Shown: piece after piece, positions 16,261 to 25,643 of the stretch
Layout: every line of letters starts with the position of its first letter
How positions within the stretch are numbered: position 1 is the stretch's first letter
Source: Kangiellaceae bacterium
Lineage (GTDB): Bacteria > Pseudomonadota > Gammaproteobacteria > Enterobacterales > Kangiellaceae
Direction: 5' to 3'
Assembly (NCBI GenBank): GCA_019090895.1
Contig: JAHRVB010000148.1
Span: 1-64,000, forward strand
Length of the DNA stretch: 64,000 nucleotides
Notes under the pieces: generated by a model
What the model saw: only the letters and a program-made list of their open reading frames with translations
Told to the model about the DNA's origin: nothing
Databases searched by the model: none
Made by a program: the position numbers and the translations under genes

Positions 16261-17649
16261 TTGTCTATTCCAAAGAGCATTCAAGAAAAACTAGATTCTA
16301 ACAAGGTAGAATATCAAATAGTAGACGCATTTGAGTGCCTAGATATCTATATGGCGACTGAAACAACAGAAAACCAAGTTAAAAAGCTCATTCGAACCGT
16401 TGGATTTAAGCACGAATCCGAAGTGTTTTTAGCTGTTCTTCCCTTTAACCATCTATTGGACTACAAAGCTTTTTCTGAATTATTGGGTTTCGAACCAGAT
16501 GCGCTAACCGGCGAAGAGAGCAAACCCTTTTTTAGTCACTGTATAGATAATAGCCGCCCCCCAATAGACGGGTTATTCAATCTAAAGTTGGTTGTCGATC
16601 CTGCTGTACTTGATATGGATGAGATATTTATTGAAAGTGGCAACCCGGACCATTTTATTCGATTAGATAAAATGAATGGAAACTTATTATTTCAAGATAG
16701 TGATTCACTTTCATTTACAGCAAGTCCAGAACAATTATTTGCTGGGCGTAACAATTCAAATAAAGATGATGAAGTTGATTTGAGTTTTACGCCAATGAGG
16801 CTCAAACAAAGAGTCGACGAGACTTTCGATCTACCGGCTATGCCAGAAATTGCGCAAGATATAATGAAGTTAAGAGTCGATCCGAGTGCAGATGCGACCA
16901 AGCTAGGTAAAATTGTGGCTAGAGATCCTTCTCTTGCAGCACAAGTTATTAGCTGGGCGAGTTCTCCTTATTACGGATATCAGGGTAAGATAGATTCAAT
17001 TGAAACGGCTATCGCACGCGTTCTAGGTTTCGAATTGGTAATGAACTTGGCATTGGGTATTTCAATTGGAAAATCACTACGAGTTCCCAAAGAAGGGCCT
17101 TTGGGCGTAAAAGAGTTTTGGCGGCAATCAATTTATACGGCAAGCTTAGCAGAGAAGCTATGTCGAGCAATGCCAATTAAACAGAGACCAGAAAGAGGGT
17201 TAATCTATTTAAGTGGTTTATTGCATAATTTTGGTCATCTTTTGTTAGGACATATTTTTCCTCCACAATTCAAACTTGTGAATCAATCCATTTTATGTAA
17301 CCCGCAAATCTCTGTTGAAGATATAGAGTATTTTATTTTAGGTGTTTCTCACGAAGAAATAGGAGCGTGGCTCATGCAGAATTGGCACATGCCTGATGAA
17401 TTAATCGTAGCGGTGCATCGACATCACCAAGAAGAATTCTGGAGCAAGCACGCGGTCTATTCAAACTTAGTTCTAGTTGCGAACCGATTGTTAACTAAAC
17501 TAGATATTGGGGACTCAGTGATGACTGGAGTTCCAGAGTCGACGCTCGAATTGCTTTCGTTGGAAGCTGATGATGTTGAGTCTGCTTTAGAGGATATTCG
17601 CGGAGAGTCAGAATCTTTGGATCTAATGGCAAAACAATTGGTGGCGTAA
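16261..17649 (+). CDS. YbaK-like domain fused to HDOD signalling domain
   Basis: A 462-residue fusion. Residues 1-155 resemble the YbaK/ProX aminoacyl-tRNA deacylase fold (IQEKLDSNKVEYQIVD at the start, IRLDKMNGNLLFQD near the end). Residues about 180-450 form an HDOD domain (LPAMPEIAQDIMKLRVDP, IVARDPSLAAQVISWASSP, then LSGLLHNFGHLLLGHIFPP and HEEIGAWLMQNWHMPDELI). HDOD domains are non-enzymatic relatives of HD phosphohydrolases used in bacterial signalling. Similar YbaK-HDOD fusions occur in Pseudomonas and relatives, without a known job. The TTG start at 16261 has TGAGGT eight bases upstream and no competing ATG. It stands alone. Confidence 0.83.
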   Translation: MSIPKSIQEKLDSNKVEYQIVDAFECLDIYMATETTENQVKKLIRTVGFKHESEVFLAVLPFNHLLDYKAFSELLGFEPDALTGEESKPFFSHCIDNSRPPIDGLFNLKLVVDPAVLDMDEIFIESGNPDHFIRLDKMNGNLLFQDSDSLSFTASPEQLFAGRNNSNKDDEVDLSFTPMRLKQRVDETFDLPAMPEIAQDIMKLRVDPSADATKLGKIVARDPSLAAQVISWASSPYYGYQGKIDSIETAIARVLGFELVMNLALGISIGKSLRVPKEGPLGVKEFWRQSIYTASLAEKLCRAMPIKQRPERGLIYLSGLLHNFGHLLLGHIFPPQFKLVNQSILCNPQISVEDIEYFILGVSHEEIGAWLMQNWHMPDELIVAVHRHHQEEFWSKHAVYSNLVLVANRLLTKLDIGDSVMTGVPESTLELLSLEADDVESALEDIRGESESLDLMAKQLVA

Positions 17650-18018
17650 TAGATCACCGTTTTAGCTTAGTAAGCTATTTCCGATTAATTAATCGATTAA
17701 TTTACTGAAGTAACTGAGAGAGTTTTAATACGACACGAACACATGGCTAGAGCTCGATCGTTCATCCGTCGAATATCAATTCGCCGGTTTTTATTTTTAA
17801 CCACTCAGCTCATCCTATTGTTCAGTTCAAGTTCAGTCATTGGGGATACTATAGGGTTATCGCCAAATAATAACGTGCTAAATCATGTTTAATTAGGCAA
17901 TAAATGACTCGACAGCCATTCTGTATTTTTCTAGTTTTCGCTATTAAGTGTTTCAGTATTGCGTGATATAGTTGGCTATTCTTACAATCCGTTAAATATT
18001 GAAACTTATGAGTGTAAT
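17650..18018. other. Spacer with two short palindromes
   Basis: This 369-base stretch has TAGCTTA-G-TAAGCTA (17663-17677) and CGATTAATTAATCG (17682-17695) just after the HDOD gene; neither is followed by a T tract. The promoter of the PepSY/two-component set should lie near its right end, but I cannot name the boxes. No gene is seen. Confidence 0.4.
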
Positions 18019-18309
18019 ATGAGCGAGAAATTCTTCATTAGCATCAAGTTATTTGTATTGATAACAATTCTAAGCTGCGCTCTTGTCACACAGGCTAAAG
18101 ATAAGTCTGATAGTCGCGATGCTGTCACTCAAAAATATCAGTGTAAGATGATTTCTCGCGGTGAAGCGATTAACAGAGCAAAACGTAAAGTAAAAGGTAA
18201 AATTGTCGGGGTGCAGCTTTCTGAGAAAGGAAGTCGCTCAGTTTATAAAGTGAGAATGTTAGTCGAAAAAAAGCGTGTTAAGACCGTATCCATCAATGCC
18301 TGCCTATAA
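18019..18309 (+). CDS. Small exported PepSY-like protein
   Basis: A 96-residue protein from the ATG at 18019, with a signal peptide (about 1-26, ending VTQA) and a single PepSY-like fold: ISRGEAINRAKRKVKGKIVG, then SVYKVRMLVEKKRVKTVSIN. PepSY modules are small periplasmic inhibitory or sensory domains. It lies 27 bases before an OmpR-type regulator and its sensor kinase, an arrangement common in proteobacteria, where the PepSY protein is thought to tune the kinase from the periplasm. An upstream TTG at 17959 would spoil the signal peptide and is rejected. Role inferred from position. Confidence 0.72.
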   Translation: MSEKFFISIKLFVLITILSCALVTQAKDKSDSRDAVTQKYQCKMISRGEAINRAKRKVKGKIVGVQLSEKGSRSVYKVRMLVEKKRVKTVSINACL

Positions 18310-18336
18310 TCTAATAACTAAAAAAAGAGACCAATT

Positions 18337-19020
18337 ATGAAAATACTTGTCGTTGAAGACGAACAGTTGATTAGAGAGAACTTAGTTAATTCATTTAAGT
18401 CGAATGGTTTTGCGATTGAGTCTGCTGATAACGGAGAGGATGGCTTATTTCTAGCCGAAGAATATCCTATTGATTTGGCCGTCGTAGACATCGGGCTCCC
18501 CGGCATGTCTGGTTTAGAATTAATTGCTAAATTAAGAGACGGAGGGAGCCAAATTCCAGTCATTGTTTTAACAGCACGGGATTCGTGGCAAGACAAAGTT
18601 GAAGGCTTGTCGACCGGAGCCGACGACTATATGGCGAAACCTTTTCAATTTGAAGAACTGTTGGCGCGTTGTAACGCTCTTCTCAGACGGACTGCTGGTT
18701 TTGCAACTCCCCTACTAAAGATTGCTGATATCGAATTAGATACAATGGCTCAAAGTGTAAGAAAAGCGGGTGAAAATATTGAACTCACAGCGTACGAATA
18801 CAAAGTGATTGAATATCTCTTTCTTAATCCCAAGAAAGTAGTATCAAAATCTGAGCTGACAGAACATATCTACGATCAGGACTTTGATCGCGACAGCAAC
18901 GTGCTAGAAGTATTCGTTGGTCGATTACGAAAGAAGATTGATCCAAATCAAGAGCTTAAACTAATTCAGACATTGCGTGGACAAGGTTACAGACTGAATC
19001 CAGACTATATAACTCAGTAA
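18337..19020 (+). CDS. phoP: OmpR/PhoP-type response regulator
   Basis: A 227-residue two-domain regulator. The receiver domain (1-115) has the acidic pocket E7-D8, phospho-acceptor D51 (VVDIGLPGMSG) and K101 (MAKPF). The C-terminal winged helix (about 127-222) carries ELTAYEYKVIEYLF and VEVFVGRLRKKID-like residues typical of the OmpR class. Sequence and neighbours resemble PhoP of the magnesium/antimicrobial-peptide responsive PhoPQ system and its PepSY-linked relatives; the exact stimulus is not proven. It is followed 25 bases later by its kinase. The symbol is by resemblance and should be read as PhoP-like. Confidence 0.88.
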   Translation: MKILVVEDEQLIRENLVNSFKSNGFAIESADNGEDGLFLAEEYPIDLAVVDIGLPGMSGLELIAKLRDGGSQIPVIVLTARDSWQDKVEGLSTGADDYMAKPFQFEELLARCNALLRRTAGFATPLLKIADIELDTMAQSVRKAGENIELTAYEYKVIEYLFLNPKKVVSKSELTEHIYDQDFDRDSNVLEVFVGRLRKKIDPNQELKLIQTLRGQGYRLNPDYITQ

Positions 19021-19045
19021 TTATCTAACTTTATCCTATCTGCCA

Positions 19046-20389
19046 ATGAATAACTGGTCTTTAAAACAACGATTGACAACGGTAAGCGCCATAATCCTTA
19101 CTATTGCATTTAGTACTATTTTCATTGCAATACAATCGGCATATTCAATCGCGAGCAAGAGTCGATTGCAGGAAAGCATGACGGCCCAGGTATATGCCCT
19201 AATGGCAATTGCTAATGATGATGAAGGCCAGCTATTCATACCGGATATATTAAGGAATGATAGACTTGAGAATTTGAGTTCCGGCTTAGTGGCTTATGTT
19301 CTCGATCAACGAGGTGATTTAGTATGGCAATCCACGTCGAGTGAGCTATATCAGTCGTTACCAGATATAAACCATCCCTTTTCAATGTTGTCTATTTCTG
19401 AGTCTGACTTTGAAGGGCGGCAAATGTTTTGGATAGGCGAGTCAATCATTTGGGAACACGAAGATGAGCAAGAGAAAACCTACTACTTTATAATCGGAGA
19501 GAAACAATCAATTTTAAATTCGTCATTGAATGAATTTAAAAAAGAAGTATTAGCTTGGTTGTCTATTTCAGGTATTATTCTTTTAGTTGTGTTCGCTTAC
19601 GCGCTTAATTTTACACTTCGTCCTTTGAAAACGGCACAAGAACAAATCGAAAAAATTAGAGAGGGGAAACTACAAGGACTAGGGGGAGAATTCCCTGAAG
19701 AGCTAATTCCTCTTACTTCTAGTATTAATCAACTTTTAGACAGTGAAGCGAGACAGAAGAATCGTTTTAGAGATAGCTTAGGAAACTTGGCCCATAGTTT
19801 AAAAACGCCGTTAGCTATCATTAAAGGTGAAATTGAGAACCGGAAAATCAATGATGAGCGAGGTGTATTGAAAAATCAAGTAGAGCGAATCGATGACATC
19901 GTTAAGTATCAACTGAATCGATCTGTTATATCCTCGGGAAGGACTTTGGTTAAGACATGTGCAGTTCAGCCTGAAGTAAGCAAAATTGTAGAAGCACTTA
20001 AAAAAGTTTATCAAAGCAAAAATATAACCATTGAAAGTAGAATACAAAATAGTGCGATTTTCCCCGGTGATGCTGGAGATTTACTTGAGTTAGTCGGAAA
20101 TCTAACTGAAAACGCCTGTAAGTGGACTCAATCGTTGGTGGTTGTATCAGTTAAACATAAAGAAGGTAATTTCTGTCTTTACGTTGACGATGATGGACCA
20201 GGTATTGCTATTGAAAACCGGGCAGCTATTCTAAACAGAGGTAAGCGGCTTGATCAGTCCACAGAGGGGCAGGGACTAGGCCTTTCAATTGTCATGGATA
20301 TTATTACTAATTACCGCGGCGATATTGTCATCCAAGAAAGTGCATTAGGTGGAGCACTTTTTTTAATCACAATTCCACTTGCTGACTAA
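19046..20389 (+). CDS. phoQ: PhoQ-like sensor histidine kinase
   Basis: A 447-residue membrane histidine kinase. It has a first span at about 13-33, a periplasmic sensor of roughly 135 residues, a second span at about 170-190 and a HAMP-like linker. The dimerisation box NLAHSLKTPLAIIKGEIE contains the phospho-acceptor H250. The ATPase domain shows GNLTENACKWT (N box), DDDGPGI (G1) and GQGLGLSIV (G2). NLAHSLKTPL is the form found in PhoQ. The periplasmic part is acidic (for example EHEDEQEKTYYF), as in PhoQ sensors that bind divalent cations. Partner of the upstream regulator; possibly modulated by the PepSY protein. Confidence 0.88.
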   Translation: MNNWSLKQRLTTVSAIILTIAFSTIFIAIQSAYSIASKSRLQESMTAQVYALMAIANDDEGQLFIPDILRNDRLENLSSGLVAYVLDQRGDLVWQSTSSELYQSLPDINHPFSMLSISESDFEGRQMFWIGESIIWEHEDEQEKTYYFIIGEKQSILNSSLNEFKKEVLAWLSISGIILLVVFAYALNFTLRPLKTAQEQIEKIREGKLQGLGGEFPEELIPLTSSINQLLDSEARQKNRFRDSLGNLAHSLKTPLAIIKGEIENRKINDERGVLKNQVERIDDIVKYQLNRSVISSGRTLVKTCAVQPEVSKIVEALKKVYQSKNITIESRIQNSAIFPGDAGDLLELVGNLTENACKWTQSLVVVSVKHKEGNFCLYVDDDGPGIAIENRAAILNRGKRLDQSTEGQGLGLSIVMDIITNYRGDIVIQESALGGALFLITIPLAD

Positions 20390-20474
20390 CATTCTTAGTT
20401 TTTCTTGATGTGTAACGTGCTATTATAGCTAGTTATTCAACTAGTGCTTATACTCTCCCTTATCGACCCCTGTT

Positions 20475-21533
20475 ATGAAAAAAATTATACATGTTGATAT
20501 GGATTGTTTTTATGCTGCCATTGAGCAGAGAGACGATATTCATTTGGCAAACACTGCCGTTGCTGTTGGAGGCAGTCCTGATAATCGAGGTGTTATTGCG
20601 ACGGCCAACTACGAAGCTCGTAAATTTGGTGTTCATTCTGCCATGCCATCGGGATATGCAAGACAATTGTGTCCACATTTAATCATCGTGAAGCCCGATC
20701 TAAGTAAGTACCGCGCCGAGTCAAAAAAAATAAGACAAATTTTCCACAAGTATACTAATTTGATCGAACCGTTATCTTTAGATGAAGCCTACTTAGACAC
20801 TAGTGATTCTGAGCTTTGCCATGGTAGCGCTACTTGGATAGCTCAAGCAATATGCAATGATATATTCGAAGCGACACAATTGACCGCATCAGCTGGAGTA
20901 TCGACGAGTAAATTCCTTGCCAAAGTTGCTAGCGACTGGAACAAACCAAACGGTATCAAAGTGGTAGGCCCAGGAGAGGAGATAAAATTTCTCGATAAAT
21001 TACCGGTAAAAAAACTCCATGGGGTGGGGAAAGTAATGACTGCCAAGTTAGAGTCTATGGATATCATCACTTGTAAGGAATTGCGAGCCGTGGAATTAAG
21101 CGTATTGGTGCAACGTTTTGGTAAGTACGGAAAGTACTTGTATGATCTTTGCCGAGGCATTGATAATCGGCAAGTAACAGTCGACTCTACCCGAAAATCA
21201 GTCAGTGTAGAAACCACGTTTGAACAAGATATTTCTGAGTGGCAAGATTGTGAAAGTGAATTTATGAAGTTACTTTCTTCTTTGTCGCGGAGGCTTGAAC
21301 AATCGAAAGGCACTGATAAAATTAGAAAAGTTTACGTTAAAGTGAAGCAAGCAAATTTTGTTTTACATACTGCGGAATCAATTTCAATCGGACTAGATAT
21401 CAAGTTATTAATTGCTTTGCTAAAAAGGTTGCGCGAGCAGTACCCTGAGCCCATTCGATTAATGGGAATCGGGGTAAAATTCCCCGATTTGAAAAGACAA
21501 AAAACCGCCCAACAAATTAATATTCCTTTCTAG
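20475..21533 (+). CDS. dinB: DNA polymerase IV (Y family)
   Basis: A 352-residue translesion polymerase of normal length. The catalytic acidic residues are in HVDMDCFYAAIEQRD (D8) and LSLDEAYLD. TASAGVSTSKFLAKVASDWN and the helix-hairpin-helix KLHGVGKVMTAKL follow, and the little-finger domain closes the protein. It extends mismatched or damaged primers with low fidelity. The C-terminus ends QINIPF and lacks an obvious canonical QLxLF clamp-binding motif. I looked for a LexA box (CTG-N10-CAG) upstream and did not find one, so SOS control is not evident. The gene follows the PhoQ-like gene by 85 bases. Confidence 0.95.
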   Translation: MKKIIHVDMDCFYAAIEQRDDIHLANTAVAVGGSPDNRGVIATANYEARKFGVHSAMPSGYARQLCPHLIIVKPDLSKYRAESKKIRQIFHKYTNLIEPLSLDEAYLDTSDSELCHGSATWIAQAICNDIFEATQLTASAGVSTSKFLAKVASDWNKPNGIKVVGPGEEIKFLDKLPVKKLHGVGKVMTAKLESMDIITCKELRAVELSVLVQRFGKYGKYLYDLCRGIDNRQVTVDSTRKSVSVETTFEQDISEWQDCESEFMKLLSSLSRRLEQSKGTDKIRKVYVKVKQANFVLHTAESISIGLDIKLLIALLKRLREQYPEPIRLMGIGVKFPDLKRQKTAQQINIPF

Positions 21534-21584
21534 GATAAAGTCGCTCTTTTAGCATTGTGAGTAGAACCTTTAGATCGGAGACTA

Positions 21585-22346
21585 TTACTGAAGTCTAGCT
21601 GCACCATCGAGCCGAACGGTCGAGCCATTGAGCATCTGATTGTCGTTAATCTGCTCAACCATTTTTGCGAATTCATCGGCGGTTCCGAATCGAGAGGGGA
21701 AGGGAATGCCTCCATAGAGTGATTCGCGCAGTTCATCAGAAACGTTAGCCATCATCGGAGTTTCGAAAATTCCTGGTGCTATAGCCATACAACGAATTCC
21801 ACTTTTTGCGAATTCGCGAGCTAGAGGCAGCATCATGCCGACGATTGCAGATTTTGTTGCGGAATATGCAACCTGACCAAATTGTCCTTCGTAGGCAGCA
21901 ATAGAAGCTGTGTGGACGATAACCCCTCTCTCTTTTCCTTCGTTAGGTAGATTGGTCTGCATGTGTCGTGCGGCAGCTCTTGTGAGCAGGAAAGAGCCAA
22001 TTAAATTAATGTTGACGACCTTTTGAAAATACTCGAGGGGCATAGGGCCTTTTTTACTAACAATTTTACCCGCCCCTAAAATGCCAGCACAACCGACAGC
22101 TAAATTTATTGAACCGAAGGTTTCAACCGCCTTATCAACAGCAAAATCTACATCGGTTTCGTTGCCAATATCAGTTTTCAAAAATATTACTTGTGCTGGA
22201 AATTTGTTGGCGATTTCTTGACCGGCTTGCTCATTAATGTCTAATATTGCTACTTTTCCGCCCTGGGTAATAATTCTTTCGACGACAGCTAATCCAAGTC
22301 CTGATGCTCCGCCGCTAACGACTGCAAAAGAATGTTCAAATGACAT
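21585..22346 (-). CDS. Short-chain dehydrogenase, 3-hydroxyacyl-CoA dehydrogenase type-2-like
   Basis: A 253-residue SDR oxidoreductase. The NAD-binding GGASGLG is at about 12-18, LDIN at about 36-39 points to NAD rather than NADP, and the catalytic Ser-Tyr-Lys set is seen in HTASIAAYEGQ and VAYSATKSA. Overall sequence, including GIFETPMM and the ending NGSTVRLDGAARL, resembles the type-2 3-hydroxyacyl-CoA/2-methyl-3-hydroxybutyryl-CoA dehydrogenases used in fatty-acid and branched amino-acid breakdown. It is convergent with dinB and no partner catabolic genes lie nearby, so the substrate is inferred from family resemblance only. Confidence 0.85.
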   Translation of the reverse strand: MSFEHSFAVVSGGASGLGLAVVERIITQGGKVAILDINEQAGQEIANKFPAQVIFLKTDIGNETDVDFAVDKAVETFGSINLAVGCAGILGAGKIVSKKGPMPLEYFQKVVNINLIGSFLLTRAAARHMQTNLPNEGKERGVIVHTASIAAYEGQFGQVAYSATKSAIVGMMLPLAREFAKSGIRCMAIAPGIFETPMMANVSDELRESLYGGIPFPSRFGTADEFAKMVEQINDNQMLNGSTVRLDGAARLQ

Positions 22347-22502
22347 ATCTAATTCCGAATGCTTGAGTATTTAAAGTAAGTTGATTGTATCAACTTTGAA
22401 AGTCGTTTTATATGCTAGTTGAATGTGAATCTTTGAATTGGGCGAACGGTGAAAAACACCGAAACGCCTTTCGAGTGAGCTAGATTTGAGAGAGTTGGCA
22501 AG

Positions 22503-22889
22503 TTATCCAAATATACTCATAATTTGAGACTTGTCATCGAACCTATTCTTGCCTGGCTCGGAGTCTTTATTATTTCGAAGAAATATTTCGTTGATATCTT
22601 TTACTGTATCGTCCAGCCGGCAACAGTCGTTTTCTTTAAGGGATTCCATCATGCTGTTGGCAAAATACTCATATTCAGTGGCCCACAAGTGAGGGTTATT
22701 TGATTGTTTCATACGGCGACTAATTCTGCCGAGTATGCCGTACAGGCGAGGAGCGTCATGCGATTTACAAAATTCCTGAATGACTTCCTTCATCATGTTA
22801 TATTGCGAATTAGTGATTTTAATAGCGTTCCTCTTGTCAAATTGCGGCTGCATTGACTTGAGAATAGACGGGATTTGCTGTACTGACAT
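22503..22889 (-). CDS. Hypothetical protein, alpha-helical
   Basis: A 128-residue soluble protein that I do not recognise. AGGAG stands eight bases before the ATG at 22889, which supports it as a real gene. It is mostly helical and charged, with a conserved-looking central block (SRRMKQSNNPHLWATEYEYF) and a CC pair at about residue 86. No signal peptide or membrane span. It is divergent from pldA by 77 bases and is probably transcribed alone. Length and composition would suit a small regulator or adaptor, but no function is proposed. Confidence 0.6.
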   Translation of the reverse strand: MSVQQIPSILKSMQPQFDKRNAIKITNSQYNMMKEVIQEFCKSHDAPRLYGILGRISRRMKQSNNPHLWATEYEYFANSMMESLKENDCCRLDDTVKDINEIFLRNNKDSEPGKNRFDDKSQIMSIFG

Positions 22890-22966
22890 AGTGACAACTC
22901 CTAAGGAAATTCCTAGTTTATAAACACTAACCTGTTAAATATAATTGACTCGAGTAAAAAAGTACA

Positions 22967-24037
22967 ATGAATAGAACGAATAAATCTCAAACGGCTATAT
23001 TTATAGGCCTTTTGTATCTAATGGTTCACCCTTTAATGGCAGAGGAGTTGAACTCGACCCGTGATAAGTGCCTGCTCCGTGAATTAAAAGAAGCCGAACC
23101 TACTGAGACGATTAAACTCGTCATAAAGCGTTGCGACAGTATTAAGCCAAGTAGCAACGAAAAACACCATAGCTCCATGGCTACAGACCAGTCCAAACAA
23201 ACTGCAATGGTTGAAACACGGCATTTATCGAGACTCGACCGTAGGATACAAAATGAAAGGGCTACAATCGATAACCCCGCTGTTATTACGTCACATAATC
23301 GAAACTACATGTTACCCATCACCTTTGCCCGTGAACCTAATAACGCGCCGTTTGAGCAAACTCTGGATGGCGGCTCGCTGGATAATGCTGAAGCAAAGTT
23401 TCAACTGAGCTTTAAAGCGCCTCTTCTATCGCAAGTATTTGATGATAAAGATGTTCTTTTCTTCGGTTTTACACTGCAGTCTTACTGGCAGTTGTATAAT
23501 TCTGAGCTTTCCTCACCATTTCGTGAAACAAATTATCAACCTGAAATATTCTATGCCATTGAAAATGATACGGAAATAGGACAGTGGACCAATAAAGCTC
23601 TGTTATTTGGTATTGAGCACCAATCGAATGGACGAACGCAAGCTTTCTCTAGAAGTTGGAACCGAGTTTATGCAAACTTTGTCTTTGAAAAAGATGATTG
23701 GTTAATATCATTTAAACCATGGTACCGATTGCCTGAAAAAGAGAAAACTGAGCCAAATCAGGCCGATGGGGATGATAATCCAGATATTGATAAATACATG
23801 GGGCACTTTGAACTCTCCACTATATATAGCTGGGACGAACAAAACTTTAGCTTGCTGCTAAGAAATAATTTACGCTCTGAAAATAGGGGCGCCTTGCAAA
23901 TCGATTGGACCTTTCCATTAGGAAAACGGTTTAAAGGTTACTTTCAGTATTTTAATGGCTACGGTGAAAGTCTCATCGACTATGACCATAATATCGAAAG
24001 AATAGGTTTTGGGGTCGCGTTGACTGATTTTCTCTAG
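22967..24037 (+). CDS. pldA: Outer-membrane phospholipase A
   Basis: A 356-residue exported beta-barrel enzyme. A signal peptide (about 1-25, ending LMA) precedes a periplasmic lead and the barrel. The catalytic His and Ser appear in GIEHQSNGR (His-x-Ser as in OMPLA), and the third residue, Asn, in SRSWNRVY. The protein ends with aromatic Phe (GVALTDFL), as barrel proteins do. OMPLA cleaves phospholipids that reach the outer leaflet when the membrane is disturbed; it works as a calcium-bound dimer. The acidic loop NQADGDDNPDID lies in the middle of the barrel. Divergent from the hypothetical gene. Confidence 0.92.
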   Translation: MNRTNKSQTAIFIGLLYLMVHPLMAEELNSTRDKCLLRELKEAEPTETIKLVIKRCDSIKPSSNEKHHSSMATDQSKQTAMVETRHLSRLDRRIQNERATIDNPAVITSHNRNYMLPITFAREPNNAPFEQTLDGGSLDNAEAKFQLSFKAPLLSQVFDDKDVLFFGFTLQSYWQLYNSELSSPFRETNYQPEIFYAIENDTEIGQWTNKALLFGIEHQSNGRTQAFSRSWNRVYANFVFEKDDWLISFKPWYRLPEKEKTEPNQADGDDNPDIDKYMGHFELSTIYSWDEQNFSLLLRNNLRSENRGALQIDWTFPLGKRFKGYFQYFNGYGESLIDYDHNIERIGFGVALTDFL

Positions 24038-24248
24038 GATAAGTGAGTATGGCGGAGATTGTTATTCCAATGCTCCACAGTCCCTTTCCAATTCATTAAA
24101 TACTGGACGAATTTTAATCGAACAAAGGTGAATTATTGAATTAAAGCGAAAATTGGGCCTGAAAACTTGTCGTGACTGGGTCATTTGTGGTTTTATTGTC
24201 GGTTGAAAATACTGACTTTTTATTAGAATAAGAATTAGAAGGAACAAT

Positions 24249-25643
24249 ATGTCAATTCAGCGTGGTGGTTTTAGTTCTCGACTCGGGTTTATCTTAGCTG
24301 CAGCAGGTTCAGCTGTTGGACTTGGTAATATTTGGAAGTTTCCGTTTGAAGTCGGGCAGGGTGGCGGTGCAGCCTTTGTGGTTATGTATTTAGTTTTTTG
24401 CTTCGTATTGTGCTTCCCTGTATTGGTTGCAGAAATTGCAATAGGACGAAAAACTCAATTAAACCCTGTCGGAGCATTTAAGGCTCTTGGGTATAAGAAT
24501 TGGGCCATCGTGGGTTATTTGGGACTCGCAAGTGGTGTTCTAATACTCTCTTTTTACAATGTGGTTGCTGCTTGGGCTTTTGGCTATTTTGTTGAAATTT
24601 TAATGGGACATTTTGATATCGGGCAACGATTCAGTGAGTTTACAAAAGACTGGATAACCGTTGGTAGTTATAGTGTCCTGTTTATGATTGGCACGGCGTT
24701 TGTAGTTTCTCGCGGGGTTTCTGGAGGAATAGAGCGAGCTGCAAAAATACTGATGCCAACGTTATTTGTCATGATCATTGCTTTAATCTTATACGCCTTG
24801 ACGCTACCCAACGCTATGGACGGAATTCGTTTCTATCTAGTCCCAGATTTTAGCCAAATTACTGGTAAGGTTGTCTATTCGGCTCTGGGCCAGGCTTTCT
24901 TTAGTTTGTCACTTGGTATGGGCGCTCTGATTACCTACGGAAGCTACGTTTCAAAGAAAGACAATATTGTCACTGCGGCGGCCTCAATTACATTATTGGA
25001 TGTTGGGGTGGCGACTCTTGCTGGTTTTATGATTTTTCCATTCGTATTCTCCCAAGGGATCGAAACTGATGGCGGACCCGGATTAATTTTTGTTACTTTG
25101 CCAGGAATTTTTGAGTCACTTGGCGCAACATTGGGAGTGATAGTTGGCGCGTTATTTTTCTTGTTATTGTCTTTTGCAGCATTCACTTCAACAATATCTT
25201 TGTTAGAAGTACCGACTGCTTATATGGTTGATGAAAAGAAAATGAAAAGAAAGAAGGCAACCTGGATTGTTGCGATATTCATATTCTTAGTGGGTATACC
25301 TTCGATGTTGTCTGTGGGCGCTGTGGACGGCTTGACCCATTTCGTCACTCTGGCGGGGGCCGGTGAAAAGAATTTCATGGATTTCATCGGATTAATTGCA
25401 AGTGATACTTTTCTTCCTCTGGGCGGATTTATGATCGCTGTATTCACCGCTTATGTATGGAAGAAAGAGAACTTTAATCTAGAAATGGCCAATGGCGACG
25501 AGAATCATCGTCGCAGCTGGTTGCAGAGTTATGTTGATTTTGCGATTGGTTATATTTGTCCCGTTCTTCTAGGAAGTATATTTATTGTCACAGTTCTTGA
25601 TAATTTCTTGGGCATTAAAATATTAACGATGTTATTTGGATAG
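24249..25643 (+). CDS. Sodium-dependent transporter of the NSS (SNF) family
   Basis: A 464-residue membrane protein of the neurotransmitter:sodium symporter family. The sodium/substrate site of TM1 is clear (GFILAAAGSAVGLGNIWKFP at residues 11-30). About eleven or twelve spans follow, the usual number for bacterial members such as LeuT and TnaT-like transporters. The likely cargo is an amino acid or related compound, imported with sodium. AAGGA precedes the ATG at 24249. Next in line, 172 bases later, come amidohydrolase genes and a sodium/proton antiporter; whether they share a pathway is uncertain. Confidence 0.9.
   Translation: MSIQRGGFSSRLGFILAAAGSAVGLGNIWKFPFEVGQGGGAAFVVMYLVFCFVLCFPVLVAEIAIGRKTQLNPVGAFKALGYKNWAIVGYLGLASGVLILSFYNVVAAWAFGYFVEILMGHFDIGQRFSEFTKDWITVGSYSVLFMIGTAFVVSRGVSGGIERAAKILMPTLFVMIIALILYALTLPNAMDGIRFYLVPDFSQITGKVVYSALGQAFFSLSLGMGALITYGSYVSKKDNIVTAAASITLLDVGVATLAGFMIFPFVFSQGIETDGGPGLIFVTLPGIFESLGATLGVIVGALFFLLLSFAAFTSTISLLEVPTAYMVDEKKMKRKKATWIVAIFIFLVGIPSMLSVGAVDGLTHFVTLAGAGEKNFMDFIGLIASDTFLPLGGFMIAVFTAYVWKKENFNLEMANGDENHRRSWLQSYVDFAIGYICPVLLGSIFIVTVLDNFLGIKILTMLFG

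Noticed and set aside
20390-20474. LexA (SOS) box before dinB
   Set aside because: No CTG-N10-CAG pattern is present; CTAGTT-N4-AACTAG at 20429-20444 is a palindrome but not a LexA site.
20843-21313. 156-codon minus-strand frame within dinB
   Set aside because: Antisense shadow of a highly conserved polymerase gene; no ribosome site or recognisable domain.
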